This document shows positions 41,976-50,906 of a stretch of DNA of 64,000 nucleotides, one piece after another. Every line of letters begins with the position of its first letter. Position 1 is the first letter of the stretch. The DNA comes from GCA-2733415 sp049614485. Its GTDB lineage: Bacteria > Bacteroidota > Bacteroidia > Flavobacteriales > Flavobacteriaceae. The notes under the pieces were generated by a model. The model was given only the letters and a program-made list of their open reading frames with translations, was not told where the DNA came from and did not search any database. The stretch covers positions 145,664-209,663 of the forward strand of contig JBMZDR010000002.1 in NCBI GenBank assembly GCA_049614485.1, read 5' to 3'. The translations under genes and the position numbers were made by a program.

Positions 41976-43859
41976 ATGTCTGAAACGGATAACCTGCAAG
42001 AAGCAGAAGGATTACAAGAAAACACTCAACTGTCAACCAACGATGTTGTACAAGAAGATACCACTCAAGATGAAGCTGTATTAGAAATTGACAATGAAAA
42101 TGCTGAAGACCAAGAAGATCATGATAATTCTAAAAGACATGATGTTGTAACTAAGGATTACCATGCCATGGATATGGACACCTTGGTTGAGGAATTTGCT
42201 GCTTTAGTTAAAAATCATCCTGTACAGGCTATAAGTAAACAGTTTAACCAATTAAAAGAAGAATTTAACAACCAATATTCTGAATTGGTTGATACCAAAA
42301 AAGAAGAATTTTTAGCCGAAGGTGGTAATATTATCGATTTCAGATACACATCTAACGCGAAAAATCATTTCAATAAAATATATGGCGAATACAAAACCTT
42401 AAGAAACGCATATTACAAGAATCTTGAAGAAGGTTTAAAAAACAACCTTGCCAAAAGAAATGAAATCATTGAAGAAATTAAAGGGTTACTAAATGTTGAA
42501 GAGGACATAAACAACACCTACAAACACTTCAAAGAATTACAAGACAAATGGAAAACAGCTGGTGCAATTCCTAGAGATAGATATAATACTGTCTGGAACA
42601 CATACCACCATCATGTGGAACGATTTTATGACTTCTTACATTTAAACAGAGATTTACGTGATTTAGATTTCAAACATAATTTAGAAGAAAAACAAAAAAT
42701 TGTAGCAAGAGCTGAAGAATTATCACAACACTCAGATGTGATGTATGCTTTTAGAGAACTGCAATTGTTACACAAAGCCTGGAAAGAAGATATTGGACCA
42801 GTTGGCAAAGAACATCGTGAAGAAATTTGGAATCAATTTAGCGCCGCTACAAAAATAATTCACACTAAAAGACAAGAATACTATTCAAACATTGACAAAA
42901 TTTACGAAACTAACTTGCTTGTAAAAAATGAGTTGATTTCTAAAATAGAGGAAATTAGCCAACAAAATATAACAAGCCACAAAGCTTGGCAAGGAAAAAT
43001 TAAAGACGTAGAAGCTTTAAGAGAGGCCTTTTTTAAAGCTGGAAAAGTACCAAGTAGGCTTAGTGAAAAAACATGGAGTAACTTTAAGCAAGCTGTAAGA
43101 AATTTTAACAAAAATAAAAATACCTATTACAAGTCTCTTAAAAAAGAACAGCTTAACAACTTAAATAAAAAACTAGCGTTAATCACTTTAGCAAAAGAAA
43201 ATAACACAAGTGATGATTTCGCTAAAGTTACACCTTTAATGAAAAAAATTCAGGCCGACTGGAGAACAATCGGTCATGTACCAAGAAAGGATAGTGACAA
43301 AATATGGAAGCAGTTTAAAGAAGCTTGTAATTTTTATTTTGACAGATTACACGCTAAAAGAGATGAAGCAAACGCTGTAGAAATGGAAGCTTATACTGCA
43401 AAAGAAGCATATCTTGACACGCTTAAAAACATAACGCTTGAAGGAGAACACAATGATAAAATAACTGTAATTAAAGGACATATTTCACATTGGAAGTCAC
43501 TTGGACATGTGCCAAGAAACAAAAAGAAAATCAACGACAGCTTTAACAAAATTATCGACGGTTTATTTAGTCAATTAGACATGGATAAAACTGAAGCAGA
43601 ATTAATTAAATACAACAATAAAATTAGTGCTTTAGAAGGAGATCAACGTGCTTTAGAAAACGAATTACTATTTGTAAAACGTAAAGTTGATGAAGTAAAA
43701 AGCGAGATTAATCAACTAGAAAATAATTTAGGGTTCTTTGCAAATGCAAAAGCAGACAATCCATTAGTTAAAGAAGTACATAAAAAAATAGAGTTACACA
43801 AAAACAACTTAGACACTTGGAAGCAGAAATTACAACAAGTAAAAGCGTTGTTTAACTAG
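41976..43859 (+). CDS. DUF349 repeat protein, coiled-coil
   Basis: 627 aa. The first 70 residues are acidic and low-complexity. From about residue 130 there are five to six DUF349 repeats of about 70 aa, each with a W-K/R-x-x-G-x-(I/V)-P-R core (KTAGAIPRDRYNTVW, KEDIGPVGKEHREEIW, FKAGKVPSRLSEKTW, RTIGHVPRKDSDKIW, KSLGHVPRNKKKI). The C-terminal 80 residues are a coiled coil. Function is unknown; a nucleic-acid role has been suggested for the family. It is monocistronic with its own promoter and terminator. Confidence 0.9.
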   Translation: MSETDNLQEAEGLQENTQLSTNDVVQEDTTQDEAVLEIDNENAEDQEDHDNSKRHDVVTKDYHAMDMDTLVEEFAALVKNHPVQAISKQFNQLKEEFNNQYSELVDTKKEEFLAEGGNIIDFRYTSNAKNHFNKIYGEYKTLRNAYYKNLEEGLKNNLAKRNEIIEEIKGLLNVEEDINNTYKHFKELQDKWKTAGAIPRDRYNTVWNTYHHHVERFYDFLHLNRDLRDLDFKHNLEEKQKIVARAEELSQHSDVMYAFRELQLLHKAWKEDIGPVGKEHREEIWNQFSAATKIIHTKRQEYYSNIDKIYETNLLVKNELISKIEEISQQNITSHKAWQGKIKDVEALREAFFKAGKVPSRLSEKTWSNFKQAVRNFNKNKNTYYKSLKKEQLNNLNKKLALITLAKENNTSDDFAKVTPLMKKIQADWRTIGHVPRKDSDKIWKQFKEACNFYFDRLHAKRDEANAVEMEAYTAKEAYLDTLKNITLEGEHNDKITVIKGHISHWKSLGHVPRNKKKINDSFNKIIDGLFSQLDMDKTEAELIKYNNKISALEGDQRALENELLFVKRKVDEVKSEINQLENNLGFFANAKADNPLVKEVHKKIELHKNNLDTWKQKLQQVKALFN

Positions 43860-43886
43860 TATTACAAAAAGTGTAAAACTATCGTA

Positions 43887-43925
43887 TAAAAAAATCATTT
43901 CAGTTAAGCTGAAATGATTTTTTTT
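43887..43925 (+). terminator. Rho-independent terminator after the DUF349 gene
   Basis: Stem AAATCATTTCAG/CTGAAATGATTT with a 5-base loop, flanked by A and T runs, 28 bases after the stop. Confidence 0.9.
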
Positions 43926-43929
43926 ATAC

Positions 43930-43959
43930 TTGTAAAACTTAAACAGATCACTATTTTTG
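43930..43959 (+). promoter_or_regulatory. Promoter of fmt (TTG-N19-TATTTTTG)
   Basis: The -33 TTG (43930-43932) and -7 TATTTTTG (43952-43959) are 19 bases apart, an exact fit to the flavobacterial promoter. The fmt ATG is 43 bases downstream. Confidence 0.75.
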
Positions 43960-44002
43960 CAATTCACAAAACAATGCCTACTCATTAAAAATTAAAACAA
44001 CT

Positions 44003-44950
44003 ATGACAAAATTAAATATTGTATTTATGGGAACACCAGATTTTGCTGTTGCCACATTGAAAACCTTAGTTGAAAATAATTATAATATTGTAGGTGTCAT
44101 TACAGCTCCAGACAGGCCTGCAGGAAGAGGTCAAAAATTGAATCAATCTGCTGTAAAAAAATACGCCTTAACTCAAAACCTTCCTGTATTACAACCAACA
44201 AACTTAAAAGATGATGGTTTTTTAAATGAACTAAAAGCTCTTAATGCTAACTTACAAATTATTGTTGCCTTTAGGATGCTACCTGAAGTTGTATGGAAAA
44301 TGCCAAAATTAGGAACATTTAATTTACACGCCTCTCTTCTACCTCACTATCGTGGTGCAGCACCAATAAATTGGGCGCTAATAAATGGCGAAACTAAAAC
44401 AGGGGTTACCACATTTTTTATTGATGAGAAAATTGATACTGGTGAAATTATCATGCAAGAAGAAATTGAAATTAAACCATCAGAAAACGCCGGAAGCTTA
44501 CATGATAAATTAATGGTTAATGGTAGTGAATTGGTCTTAAAAACTGTAGCTGCAATTGAAAATAACACGATAAGTACGCATATACAACCCAATATAAAAG
44601 ACATTAAAACCGCTTATAAAATACACAAACACACCTGTAAAATAGACTGGAGTTTACCGATAGATACCATCTATAATAAAATAAGAGGCTTAAGCCCATA
44701 CCCTGCAGCTTGGACAGAACTATGTATTGACGACACTGTTTTAGCTGTTAAAATATTTGAAGTAACCAAAACAATTGAAGAGCATAAATTTGTAACAGGC
44801 ACAATCATTTCTGACAAAACCTCCGTAAAGGTCGCAGTTAAAGATGGTTACCTGAACCTACTCACAATTCAACTGCCAGGGAAGAAGAAAATGGAAATAA
44901 AAGCCCTTTTAAACGGGTTTACTTTTACCAGTAACTCAAAAATGCGCTAA
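44003..44950 (+). CDS. fmt: Methionyl-tRNA formyltransferase
   Basis: A 315-aa full-length enzyme formylating initiator Met-tRNA. N-terminal FMGTPDFAVATLKTL, VITAPDRPAGRGQKL (the basic loop that inserts into the tRNA acceptor stem), and the folate/catalytic signature FNLHASLLPHYRGAAPINWAL are followed by the C-terminal OB-like tRNA-binding domain from about residue 205. Deformylase (def) is not adjacent. Confidence 0.97.
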   Translation: MTKLNIVFMGTPDFAVATLKTLVENNYNIVGVITAPDRPAGRGQKLNQSAVKKYALTQNLPVLQPTNLKDDGFLNELKALNANLQIIVAFRMLPEVVWKMPKLGTFNLHASLLPHYRGAAPINWALINGETKTGVTTFFIDEKIDTGEIIMQEEIEIKPSENAGSLHDKLMVNGSELVLKTVAAIENNTISTHIQPNIKDIKTAYKIHKHTCKIDWSLPIDTIYNKIRGLSPYPAAWTELCIDDTVLAVKIFEVTKTIEEHKFVTGTIISDKTSVKVAVKDGYLNLLTIQLPGKKKMEIKALLNGFTFTSNSKMR

Positions 44951-45151
44951 CCCCTTACTACCACTGGGCTCACTTAAAAGCAATGTTTTTTACATGGTTT
45001 TATTAACAATCCGCCTGAGTTATTAACAAATCAGCGTTTTTCCCCTGTATTTACTTGCATGAGAGCAAAATGATTTTAATATTGTAGAGGAATTCAGGTA
45101 AGAACTGAGTTCACCAACATTAATAATTTAAAATATTTAAAATCAATTCTT

Positions 45152-45424
45152 ATGAACAAAACACAATTAATCGACGCAATGGCAGCTGATTCAGGAATCA
45201 CTAAAGCATCAGCTAAGAAAGCATTAGAATCTTTCTTAGGAAATGTAGAAGGAACTTTAAAAGCTGGAAACAGAGTATCTTTAGTAGGATTTGGATCTTG
45301 GTCTGTTTCTAACAGAGCTGCAAGAGATGGTAGAAACCCACAAACTGGTAAAACTATTAAGATTGCTGCTAAAAACGTAGTAAAATTCAAAGCAGGTTCT
45401 GATTTAGGAAATGCTGTTAACTAA
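45152..45424 (+). CDS. HU family DNA-binding protein
   Basis: A 90-aa HU-type nucleoid protein: MNKTQLIDAMAADSGITKASAKKAL, the VSLVGFGSWSVSNRAARDGRNPQTG beta-arm segment with the intercalating-proline region, and the C-terminal FKAGSDLGNAVN. It is HU rather than IHF by sequence. Monocistronic; the 201 bases before it hold no gene and no clear TAnnTTTG element. A strong terminator follows. Confidence 0.95.
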   Translation: MNKTQLIDAMAADSGITKASAKKALESFLGNVEGTLKAGNRVSLVGFGSWSVSNRAARDGRNPQTGKTIKIAAKNVVKFKAGSDLGNAVN

Positions 45425-45446
45425 TCAATGATTAGTAATAACTTAC

Positions 45447-45478
45447 AAAAAGGTCTTCTTTTTCAAGAAGACCTTTTT
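45447..45478 (+). terminator. Rho-independent terminator after the HU gene
   Basis: Perfect 14-bp arms AAAAAGGTCTTCTT/AAGAAGACCTTTTT around a TTTC loop, 22 bases after the stop. Confidence 0.92.
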
Positions 45479-45561
45479 AAATATATACAACATATATTTT
45501 AACGTTTGATTATGAAGTTTGATTTTTTTTTCATAGCTTTAAGTAAACATTAGTTAATATC

Positions 45562-46125
45562 ATGATTAATTTAGATCTTAAAAAAGGGCACTTATTAGTA
45601 GCAGAACCTTCAATTATTGGAGATGTATCTTTTAATAGATCTGTTATTCTACTTGCAGAACACACTCTGTCTGGCTCAATTGGCTTTATTTTAAATAAAC
45701 CTTTAGATTTTTCATTAAAAGATTTGATTCCTGAATTGGCACAAGATTTTCAGGTTTACAATGGCGGACCGGTTGAACAAGACAATTTATACTTTATCCA
45801 CAAAGTACCACACCTTATCCCTGACAGTGTTGAAATTTCAGAAGGGATTTATTGGGCTGGTGATTTTAACACCGTGTGTGAACTTATAAATGATAAAAAA
45901 ATAACCGATAAAGACATACGCTTCTTTCTAGGATATTCAGGTTGGGCAAGTGACCAATTATTTGACGAATTGAATCATAAATCATGGATTGTTATTAAAA
46001 ACAAATACCACAGCAACATCATTGCTAAAAACTACAACACAAGTTTTTGGAAAGAGAAAATGATTGAGCTAGGCGGCAATTACTTAATTTGGTCTAATGC
46101 CCCAGAAAACCCAGTTTTAAATTAA
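45562..46125 (+). CDS. YqgE/AlgH family protein
   Basis: A 187-aa cytoplasmic protein of the YqgE/AlgH family. It shows KKGHLLVAEPSIIGDVSFNRSV at the start, HTLSGSIGFILNKPL, VYNGGPVEQDNLYFIH and the late GYSGWASDQL. The biochemical function is not established. Its last four bases overlap the end of the convergent class-IV aminotransferase gene, with no terminator between them. Confidence 0.94.
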   Translation: MINLDLKKGHLLVAEPSIIGDVSFNRSVILLAEHTLSGSIGFILNKPLDFSLKDLIPELAQDFQVYNGGPVEQDNLYFIHKVPHLIPDSVEISEGIYWAGDFNTVCELINDKKITDKDIRFFLGYSGWASDQLFDELNHKSWIVIKNKYHSNIIAKNYNTSFWKEKMIELGGNYLIWSNAPENPVLN

Positions 46126-46955
46126 GACGCAAACTTATTTAAAAGCGTTACTATTTTTGAAGCAACTGAGCTTTCAAACTCTTTTTTCCTATATTTAGTG
46201 ACAGACACCACACCTTGAATGACATTAGTTATAAATATCTCATCTGCTTTTTGTAATTCAAATGGCGATATAGACACCTCTTCTATACTATAGCCTTCCA
46301 TTTTAGAAATTAACTGGATGAGTTGCATACGCATAATTCCTTTTATACAACCATCTGTAAGTGGCGGTGTTTTAATTGACGTACCTTTAACTAAAAAAAC
46401 ATTTCCGTTAATAGCTTCTACAACTTGTTTATTACTATTTAACAGTAAACAGTTATCCAACTCATTTTCTTTAGCAAAAATCCCGGCAACAACATTTAAA
46501 ACCCTATTATTCGTTTTTAATGTCGATAATAATTGTGGTGTCACATAATGATCTTTAAACAAATCAACTACACAAGTTTTATCAACCAACTTATAAACCT
46601 CATCATTTAACTTTTTAGACTCAATAACATAAGACACATCATTAGTCTCAGGCGCATACAAGCCTTCTGCTGCCCTAAAAACAGTCATCCTAACCCTAAC
46701 CGGCGAATTCATTAAATCAGACACCGTAAGCAACCTTATTATTTCAGACTCAAGAAATTCCATTGTAAATTGCATTGGAATCTCCATTCTAATCACACGC
46801 ATTGATGCCATTAACCTAAAATAATGATCCTCTAAAAATAAAATTTTCCCATTAACCACTTTTAGTGTTTCAAAAATAGCATCACCGTATTTAAAAGCTC
46901 TGTTAGCTGTTAAGTTTTGGTTTTGAGTGTCTAATGTTCCGTTAAAATTAATCAT
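46122..46955 (-). CDS. Class-IV PLP-dependent aminotransferase/lyase (PabC or D-amino acid transaminase type)
   Basis: A 277-aa fold-type-IV PLP enzyme. It shows the GDAIFETLKVVNGKILFLEDHYFRL start, PLP-Lys in the STLKTNNRVLNVVAG segment, NGNVFLVKG and TPPLTDGCIKGIMR. The group includes 4-amino-4-deoxychorismate lyase (folate), branched-chain and D-amino acid transaminases; the short C-terminus fits PabC best, but this is not certain. Seven T of a hairpin tail directly touch its ATG, and a TATATTTG element overlaps that hairpin, so its mRNA leader must be very short and structured. Confidence 0.88.
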   Translation of the reverse strand: MINFNGTLDTQNQNLTANRAFKYGDAIFETLKVVNGKILFLEDHYFRLMASMRVIRMEIPMQFTMEFLESEIIRLLTVSDLMNSPVRVRMTVFRAAEGLYAPETNDVSYVIESKKLNDEVYKLVDKTCVVDLFKDHYVTPQLLSTLKTNNRVLNVVAGIFAKENELDNCLLLNSNKQVVEAINGNVFLVKGTSIKTPPLTDGCIKGIMRMQLIQLISKMEGYSIEEVSISPFELQKADEIFITNVIQGVVSVTKYRKKEFESSVASKIVTLLNKFAS

Positions 46956-46962
46956 AAAAAAA

Positions 46963-46981
46963 GCCCTAAAATATTTAGGGC
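46963..46981 (-). terminator. Hairpin with T7 tail directly abutting an ATG
   Basis: Stem GCCCTAAA/TTTAGGGC with an ATA loop; on the minus strand seven T follow and then immediately ATG of the aminotransferase (46955). It is 24 bases after the stop of the START-like gene, so it looks like that gene's terminator, but it can also act as a leader hairpin of the next gene. Confidence 0.75.
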
Positions 46982-46988
46982 AAATATA
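46981..46988 (-). promoter_or_regulatory. -7 element TATATTTG overlapping the hairpin before the class-IV aminotransferase
   Basis: Exact TAnnTTTG on the minus strand, 26 bases before the ATG. No TTG at -33 distance, so it is tentative. Confidence 0.4.
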
Positions 46989-47005
46989 CAGTATTTAAAA
47001 GAGTC

Positions 47006-47386
47006 TTAAGCAGAGCCTAGCACCTTTTTAAGTTCGGTTATTTGGTTTTCCCAAAGCATTTTATTTTCTTCCACATCATCTGAGTCAGAAAAATCTGTAA
47101 CCATTAATGATACATCTTTAGTTATTTCATCTACTTGAATTCGTATTTCAAAATAATAATCTTCACCTTCATCATCTAACCATTGAAAACGCACTCTATC
47201 TATTGCTTTTTTTGACAATAATTTAGCTTGCTCTTCACTATCATCCCAAATAAAAGTATACAATTCCCCTCTAGAGTTCACATTATCAGCATACCATTCA
47301 GATAAACCTGAAGGCGTAGATAAATACTGGTGCAATAATTTTGGTGATGCGTGTATAGGGAACTCTAATTCAAACTTTTCTCTCAT
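47006..47386 (-). CDS. START-like (SRPBCC fold) small protein
   Basis: A 126-aa single-domain SRPBCC/AHSA1-like protein. It starts MREKFELEFPIHASPKLLHQYL and continues STPSGLSEWYADNV, the typical first helices, followed by beta-strands FTFIWD-like YTFIWDDSEEQA and RFQWLDDEGEDYYFEIRI. It is acidic and cytoplasmic. Bacteroidota genomes commonly carry it as a conserved hypothetical; the ligand is unknown. Confidence 0.88.
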   Translation of the reverse strand: MREKFELEFPIHASPKLLHQYLSTPSGLSEWYADNVNSRGELYTFIWDDSEEQAKLLSKKAIDRVRFQWLDDEGEDYYFEIRIQVDEITKDVSLMVTDFSDSDDVEENKMLWENQITELKKVLGSA

Positions 47387-47520
47387 AATATATTCTCAAA
47401 AATATTTTTTACAATATAAATATTTATTACTGATAACAAAAAAATAAAAGCAAGTATTTTTTACACATATTTCTTGTAGTATCTAATATTGTTTTTATAT
47501 TTGCACACCGTTAGCAAAAT

Positions 47521-47594
47521 GGCGTGGTAGCTCAGTTGGTTAGAGCGCCTGATTCATACTCAGGAGGTCGGCAGTTCGAATCTGCCTCACGCTA
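47521..47594 (+). tRNA. tRNA-Met (anticodon CAT)
   Basis: 74-nt cloverleaf: acceptor GGCGTGG pairs with TCACGCT (with G-T pairs at both ends), D stem GCTC/GAGC, anticodon stem CCTGA/TCAGG around loop TTCATAC (anticodon CAT), variable loop AGGTC, T stem GGCAG/CTGCC with loop TTCGAAT, discriminator A. CCA is not encoded. The anticodon stem lacks the three G-C pairs of the initiator, so this is elongator Met, or Ile2 if the C is modified to lysidine; elongator is more likely from the acceptor. Confidence 0.93.
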
Positions 47595-47596
47595 CT

Positions 47597-47633
47597 AAAA
47601 AAGCCTTTCAAACATGTTTGAAAGGCTTTTTTT
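47597..47633. terminator. Bidirectional terminator between tRNA-Met and hisS
   Basis: A perfect palindrome, AAAAAAGCCTTTCAAACA followed by its complement, with A and T runs at the ends. It starts two bases after the tRNA and ends 20 bases before the hisS stop. Confidence 0.92.
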
Positions 47634-47652
47634 ACATCCAAAAATACCTGTC

Positions 47653-49020
47653 TCAGAATCGCTCAATCAAAGCTTCTAAAGTGACTGTATTTTGCTCTCC
47701 ATTACTCATATTTTTTACTGTAAATGTGTTATTTTCAAGCTCTTCCGAACCTACCAATACCACAAAAGGAATAGCGCGTTTATTAGCATAATTCATTTGC
47801 TTTTTCATTTTTGCCAATGACGGATATAGTTCAGCCACAACACCATTTGCTCGCAATTGCTTAATAGCACTCATACAGTATAGCGCTTCTACATCACCAA
47901 AATTAATAAACAGCACCTCTACAGTCTCCTGAACAGCTGTAGGAAACAGTCCTAATTCTTCTAAAACTAAGTATATTCTATCCAAGCCAAATGATATCCC
48001 TACACCACTTACATTCTTTAACCCGAAAATCCCTGTTAAATCATCATAACGTCCACCACCACCGATAGACCCCATCTTTACACCATTTGGTGCAGACACT
48101 TCAAAAATAGCCCCTGTATAATAGTTTAAACCTCTTGCTAAAGTCACATCTAAATCTAAAGAAGCAGCTGACAACCCTAATGCTGTGATTGCATTACCAA
48201 CAAACAACAATTCTTCCACACCCTGCATTCCCGTCTCTGAGGTTGATAGCAACACTTTTAATTGCTCAATTTTAGTTAAGAAGTCTCCAGAAAAACGAAA
48301 CAACGGCTGCACTTTAGCGATAGCATCTTCAGAGATACCTTTTTCAAGCATTTCATTTTTCACACCATCTTCACCAATTTTATCTAACTTATCCAACGCA
48401 ACAGTAAAATCAATTAACTTATCAGAAGCCCCGATGACCTCAGCTATTCCACTTAAGATTTTACGGTTATTAATTTTAATCGTTACACCATCTAGTTTTA
48501 GTGCTGAAAAAACCGCATCATACAACTGGATAAACTCCACCTCTTGCCATAATGAATCTGAACCAACAACATCAGCATCACACTGAAAGAACTCTCTAAA
48601 ACGTCCTTTTTGTGGCCTATCTGCCCTCCAAACAGGCTGTATTTGATAGCGCTTAAACGGAAACTCTATGTCATTTTGATGCTGTACAACATATCGTGCA
48701 AAAGGCACTGTTAAATCATAACGTAATGCTTTTTCTGAGATTCCAGAAGTTACTTTTTGACTGTTTTTTTCTGATAATAAATTACCATCTACCTTTTTCA
48801 AGTAGTCACCAGAATTTAATATTTTAAAAATCAATCGATCACCCTCTTCCCCATACTTTCCCATCAACGTTGATGAATTCTCAAAACTTGGTGTTTCAAT
48901 TGGTTGAAACCCGAATTTTTTAAACTCTTGTTTTATCGTATCAAAAATATAATTTCGTTTTGCTACTTGCTCCGGATTAAAATCGCGAGTTCCTTTTGGA
49001 ATACTAGGTTTTTGTGCCAT
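47653..49020 (-). CDS. hisS: Histidine-tRNA ligase
   Basis: A 455-aa class-II aminoacyl-tRNA synthetase. Motif 1 (FGFQPIETPSFE), motif 2 (RYQIQPVWRADRPQKGRFREFFQCDAD), the His-specific LARGLNYYTGAIFE and GGGGRYDDLTG, and motif 3 (GISFGLDRIY) are all present. The C-terminal anticodon-binding domain starts near residue 365 (EVLFINFGD). It follows the DUF6495-like gene by 30 bases on the same strand, probably one transcript. Confidence 0.97.
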   Translation of the reverse strand: MAQKPSIPKGTRDFNPEQVAKRNYIFDTIKQEFKKFGFQPIETPSFENSSTLMGKYGEEGDRLIFKILNSGDYLKKVDGNLLSEKNSQKVTSGISEKALRYDLTVPFARYVVQHQNDIEFPFKRYQIQPVWRADRPQKGRFREFFQCDADVVGSDSLWQEVEFIQLYDAVFSALKLDGVTIKINNRKILSGIAEVIGASDKLIDFTVALDKLDKIGEDGVKNEMLEKGISEDAIAKVQPLFRFSGDFLTKIEQLKVLLSTSETGMQGVEELLFVGNAITALGLSAASLDLDVTLARGLNYYTGAIFEVSAPNGVKMGSIGGGGRYDDLTGIFGLKNVSGVGISFGLDRIYLVLEELGLFPTAVQETVEVLFINFGDVEALYCMSAIKQLRANGVVAELYPSLAKMKKQMNYANKRAIPFVVLVGSEELENNTFTVKNMSNGEQNTVTLEALIERF

Positions 49021-49050
49021 AATTATACGGTAATAATAAGTTGGTTTTAA

Positions 49051-49527
49051 TTAGCTTTTTGAATTAATCAGTTTATCAAAATACAAAAACAAATCACCAA
49101 CTGAAATGATTGATCCTTGTTGTATTAATGTAAATTTATCTGCATTCTTATCAGCAGAATACTCTTTTTTAGCCTGAAGAAACTCAACATTATCATTCAT
49201 AATGTTATCTCGTAACCACGAAAAGCCTTCTTTAGTAGTCAAGTCTACTTCATTTTTTAATTGCACTGCAATCACGTGCATTTCATCATCTTTCAAATGA
49301 AACAAATGCATTTGTTGCGCAGATATATGCTCTAAATACGTTACTTTATTTAAAACACCTTCCCAAACTAAATCTGAAAATACATCTAGCTCTTGTTCTG
49401 CTACCTCAGGAGTTTCTTTCTTAATATCTTCCCACTCTGCAGCGGTAATTGTTTGCGATGCTAAAAAGTTAATAAACTCTTTATGCATTTCTTCTAACTG
49501 TTCTTTACTCAGTCTTTGATATTTCAT
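49051..49527 (-). CDS. Conserved hypothetical protein upstream of hisS (DUF6495-like)
   Basis: A 158-aa soluble, acidic protein starting at the ATG at 49527 (MKYQRLSKEQLEEMHKEFIN); an in-frame start at 49557 lies in the upstream terminator and is rejected. Core motifs include ITAAEWEDIKKETPEVAEQEL and SDLVWEGVLNKVTYLEHI. It resembles the Flavobacteriia family DUF6495 usually found next to hisS; the family name is from memory and the function is unknown. Confidence 0.75.
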   Translation of the reverse strand: MKYQRLSKEQLEEMHKEFINFLASQTITAAEWEDIKKETPEVAEQELDVFSDLVWEGVLNKVTYLEHISAQQMHLFHLKDDEMHVIAVQLKNEVDLTTKEGFSWLRDNIMNDNVEFLQAKKEYSADKNADKFTLIQQGSIISVGDLFLYFDKLINSKS

Positions 49528-49547
49528 TCTGTAAATTTTAAAAACAA

Positions 49548-49577
49548 TAAAAGCCACGATTAAAATCGTGGCTTTTA
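49548..49577 (-). terminator. Terminator of the rpsF-rpsR-rplI operon
   Basis: Perfect 14-bp arms TAAAAGCCACGATT (49548-49561) and AATCGTGGCTTTTA (49564-49577) with a minimal loop, 21 bases after the rplI stop. Confidence 0.9.
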
Positions 49578-49598
49578 CTTATAATGATAAAATCATTC

Positions 49599-50048
49599 TT
49601 ATTTTTCTCCAACAACTTCAAAAGCTAAATCAATTACAACAGAACGATGTAATCTTACTTTTGCAGTATATTTTCCTGCTCTTTTTACGTTACCACCGGC
49701 AACTGTAATAAACTTCTTTTCTAATGACTGACCTTCTTTAGCAATTGCCTCAGCTACATCAGCATTGTTTACAGAACCAAATAATTTTCCACCATCACCT
49801 GATTTTGAAGAAATTTTGATTTCTAATGCTTTAAGTACTTCAGCTAATTTGTTAGCGTCGTCTATCAATTTTTGCTCTCTATGAGCTCTTTGTCTTAAAT
49901 TTTCAGCTAATACTTTCTTTGCAGAAGGTGTTGCTAAAATTCCAAATCCTTGAGGGATTAAATAGTTTCTTCCGTAACCATTTTTTACAGTAACAACGTC
50001 ATCTGCAAACCCTAAATTATCTACGTCTTTTCTTAATATAACTTCCAT
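49599..50048 (-). CDS. rplI: 50S ribosomal protein L9
   Basis: A 149-aa L9 with the N-terminal rRNA-binding domain (MEVILRKDVDNLGFADDVVTVKNGYGRNYLIPQGF; the VKNGYGRNYLIP signature), the long connecting helix (residues about 40-80) and the C-terminal domain. Last gene of the rpsF-rpsR-rplI operon, 13 bases after rpsR. Confidence 0.98.
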   Translation of the reverse strand: MEVILRKDVDNLGFADDVVTVKNGYGRNYLIPQGFGILATPSAKKVLAENLRQRAHREQKLIDDANKLAEVLKALEIKISSKSGDGGKLFGSVNNADVAEAIAKEGQSLEKKFITVAGGNVKRAGKYTAKVRLHRSVVIDLAFEVVGEK

Positions 50049-50061
50049 GGTTGCTACGTTA

Positions 50062-50358
50062 TTATTTTAATAAATCGGCTACATAAGGCATTAATGCCAA
50101 GTGACGTGAACGTTTAACTGCTTCAGCAACTTTTCTTTGGTATTTTAAAGAAGTTCCTGTTAAACGTCTTGGTAATAATTTACCTTGCTCGTTAACTAAC
50201 ATTAATAAGAAATCTGCATCTTTATAATCGATATACTTAATACCTAATTTTTTAAAACGACAGTATTTAGCTTTCTTACTTGTGTCTATATTAAGTGGAG
50301 TTAAATATCTGATTTCCCCCTCTTTTTTTCCTTTCGCTTGTTGATCTATTCCTGACAT
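50062..50358 (-). CDS. rpsR: 30S ribosomal protein S18
   Basis: A 98-aa S18 with the core YCRFKKLGIKYIDYKDADFLL and the C-terminal GTSLKYQRKVAEAVKRSRHL. It has an N-terminal extension of about 20 residues (MSGIDQQAKGKKEGEIRYL), common in Bacteroidota. Two bases separate it from rpsF. Confidence 0.98.
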   Translation of the reverse strand: MSGIDQQAKGKKEGEIRYLTPLNIDTSKKAKYCRFKKLGIKYIDYKDADFLLMLVNEQGKLLPRRLTGTSLKYQRKVAEAVKRSRHLALMPYVADLLK

Positions 50359-50360
50359 AA

Positions 50361-50699
50361 TTAAGCTTTTGCGTTATCTCTTATTCTTCTTTTTTCAGCC
50401 CAAGCAATTGCATGCTTATCTAACCTCACAGTTAAATAACGCATTACACGCTCATCTCTTCTGAACTCTAATTCATATCCGTCTATAGCTTCTCCTGCTA
50501 CTTGGAATTCAAATAAGTGATAAAATCCACTTTTTTTGTGCTGAATTGGGTAAGCTAATTTTTTAAGCCCCCAGTTTTCTTTTGACACCATCTTTGCGCC
50601 TTTAGAAATAAGAAAATCTTCATATTTCTTTACTGTCTCCTTTATCTGAGTTTCAGATAAAACGGGATTCAAGATGAAAACAGTTTCGTATTGATTCAT
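50361..50699 (-). CDS. rpsF: 30S ribosomal protein S6
   Basis: A 112-aa S6: NQYETVFILNPVLSETQIKE, NWGLKKLAYPIQHKKSGFY (the LAYPI signature) and the DERVMRYLTVRL strand. First gene of the operon, preceded by an exact consensus promoter. Confidence 0.98.
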   Translation of the reverse strand: MNQYETVFILNPVLSETQIKETVKKYEDFLISKGAKMVSKENWGLKKLAYPIQHKKSGFYHLFEFQVAGEAIDGYELEFRRDERVMRYLTVRLDKHAIAWAEKRRIRDNAKA

Positions 50700-50732
50700 A
50701 ATTTAAACTTTTAATTTATATTAAATTGGGTG

Positions 50733-50763
50733 CAAAAATACTTATTTTATATGAACCACACAA
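50733..50763 (-). promoter_or_regulatory. Promoter of the rpsF-rpsR-rplI operon (TTG-N20-TATTTTTG)
   Basis: On the minus strand TTG (50761-50763) and TATTTTTG (50733-50740) are 20 bases apart, an exact flavobacterial consensus, with the rpsF ATG 33 bases downstream. Confidence 0.8.
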
Positions 50764-50906
50764 AATAAACAACATGAAATTTTACACCAAGTTTAATCGT
50801 TTACATTTGGAATAGTTTATATTTTTAATTATAATTGTATTACCCAAAAAACATAAATACTTAATAATTTAATTTATCTGAATAAACTATTAACTAAAAC
50901 CAATAC

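Noticed and set aside
44951..45151. Possible small RNA gene or riboswitch before the HU gene
   Set aside because: 201 bases with several short complementary stretches, but no stable stem, terminator or recognisable RNA family.
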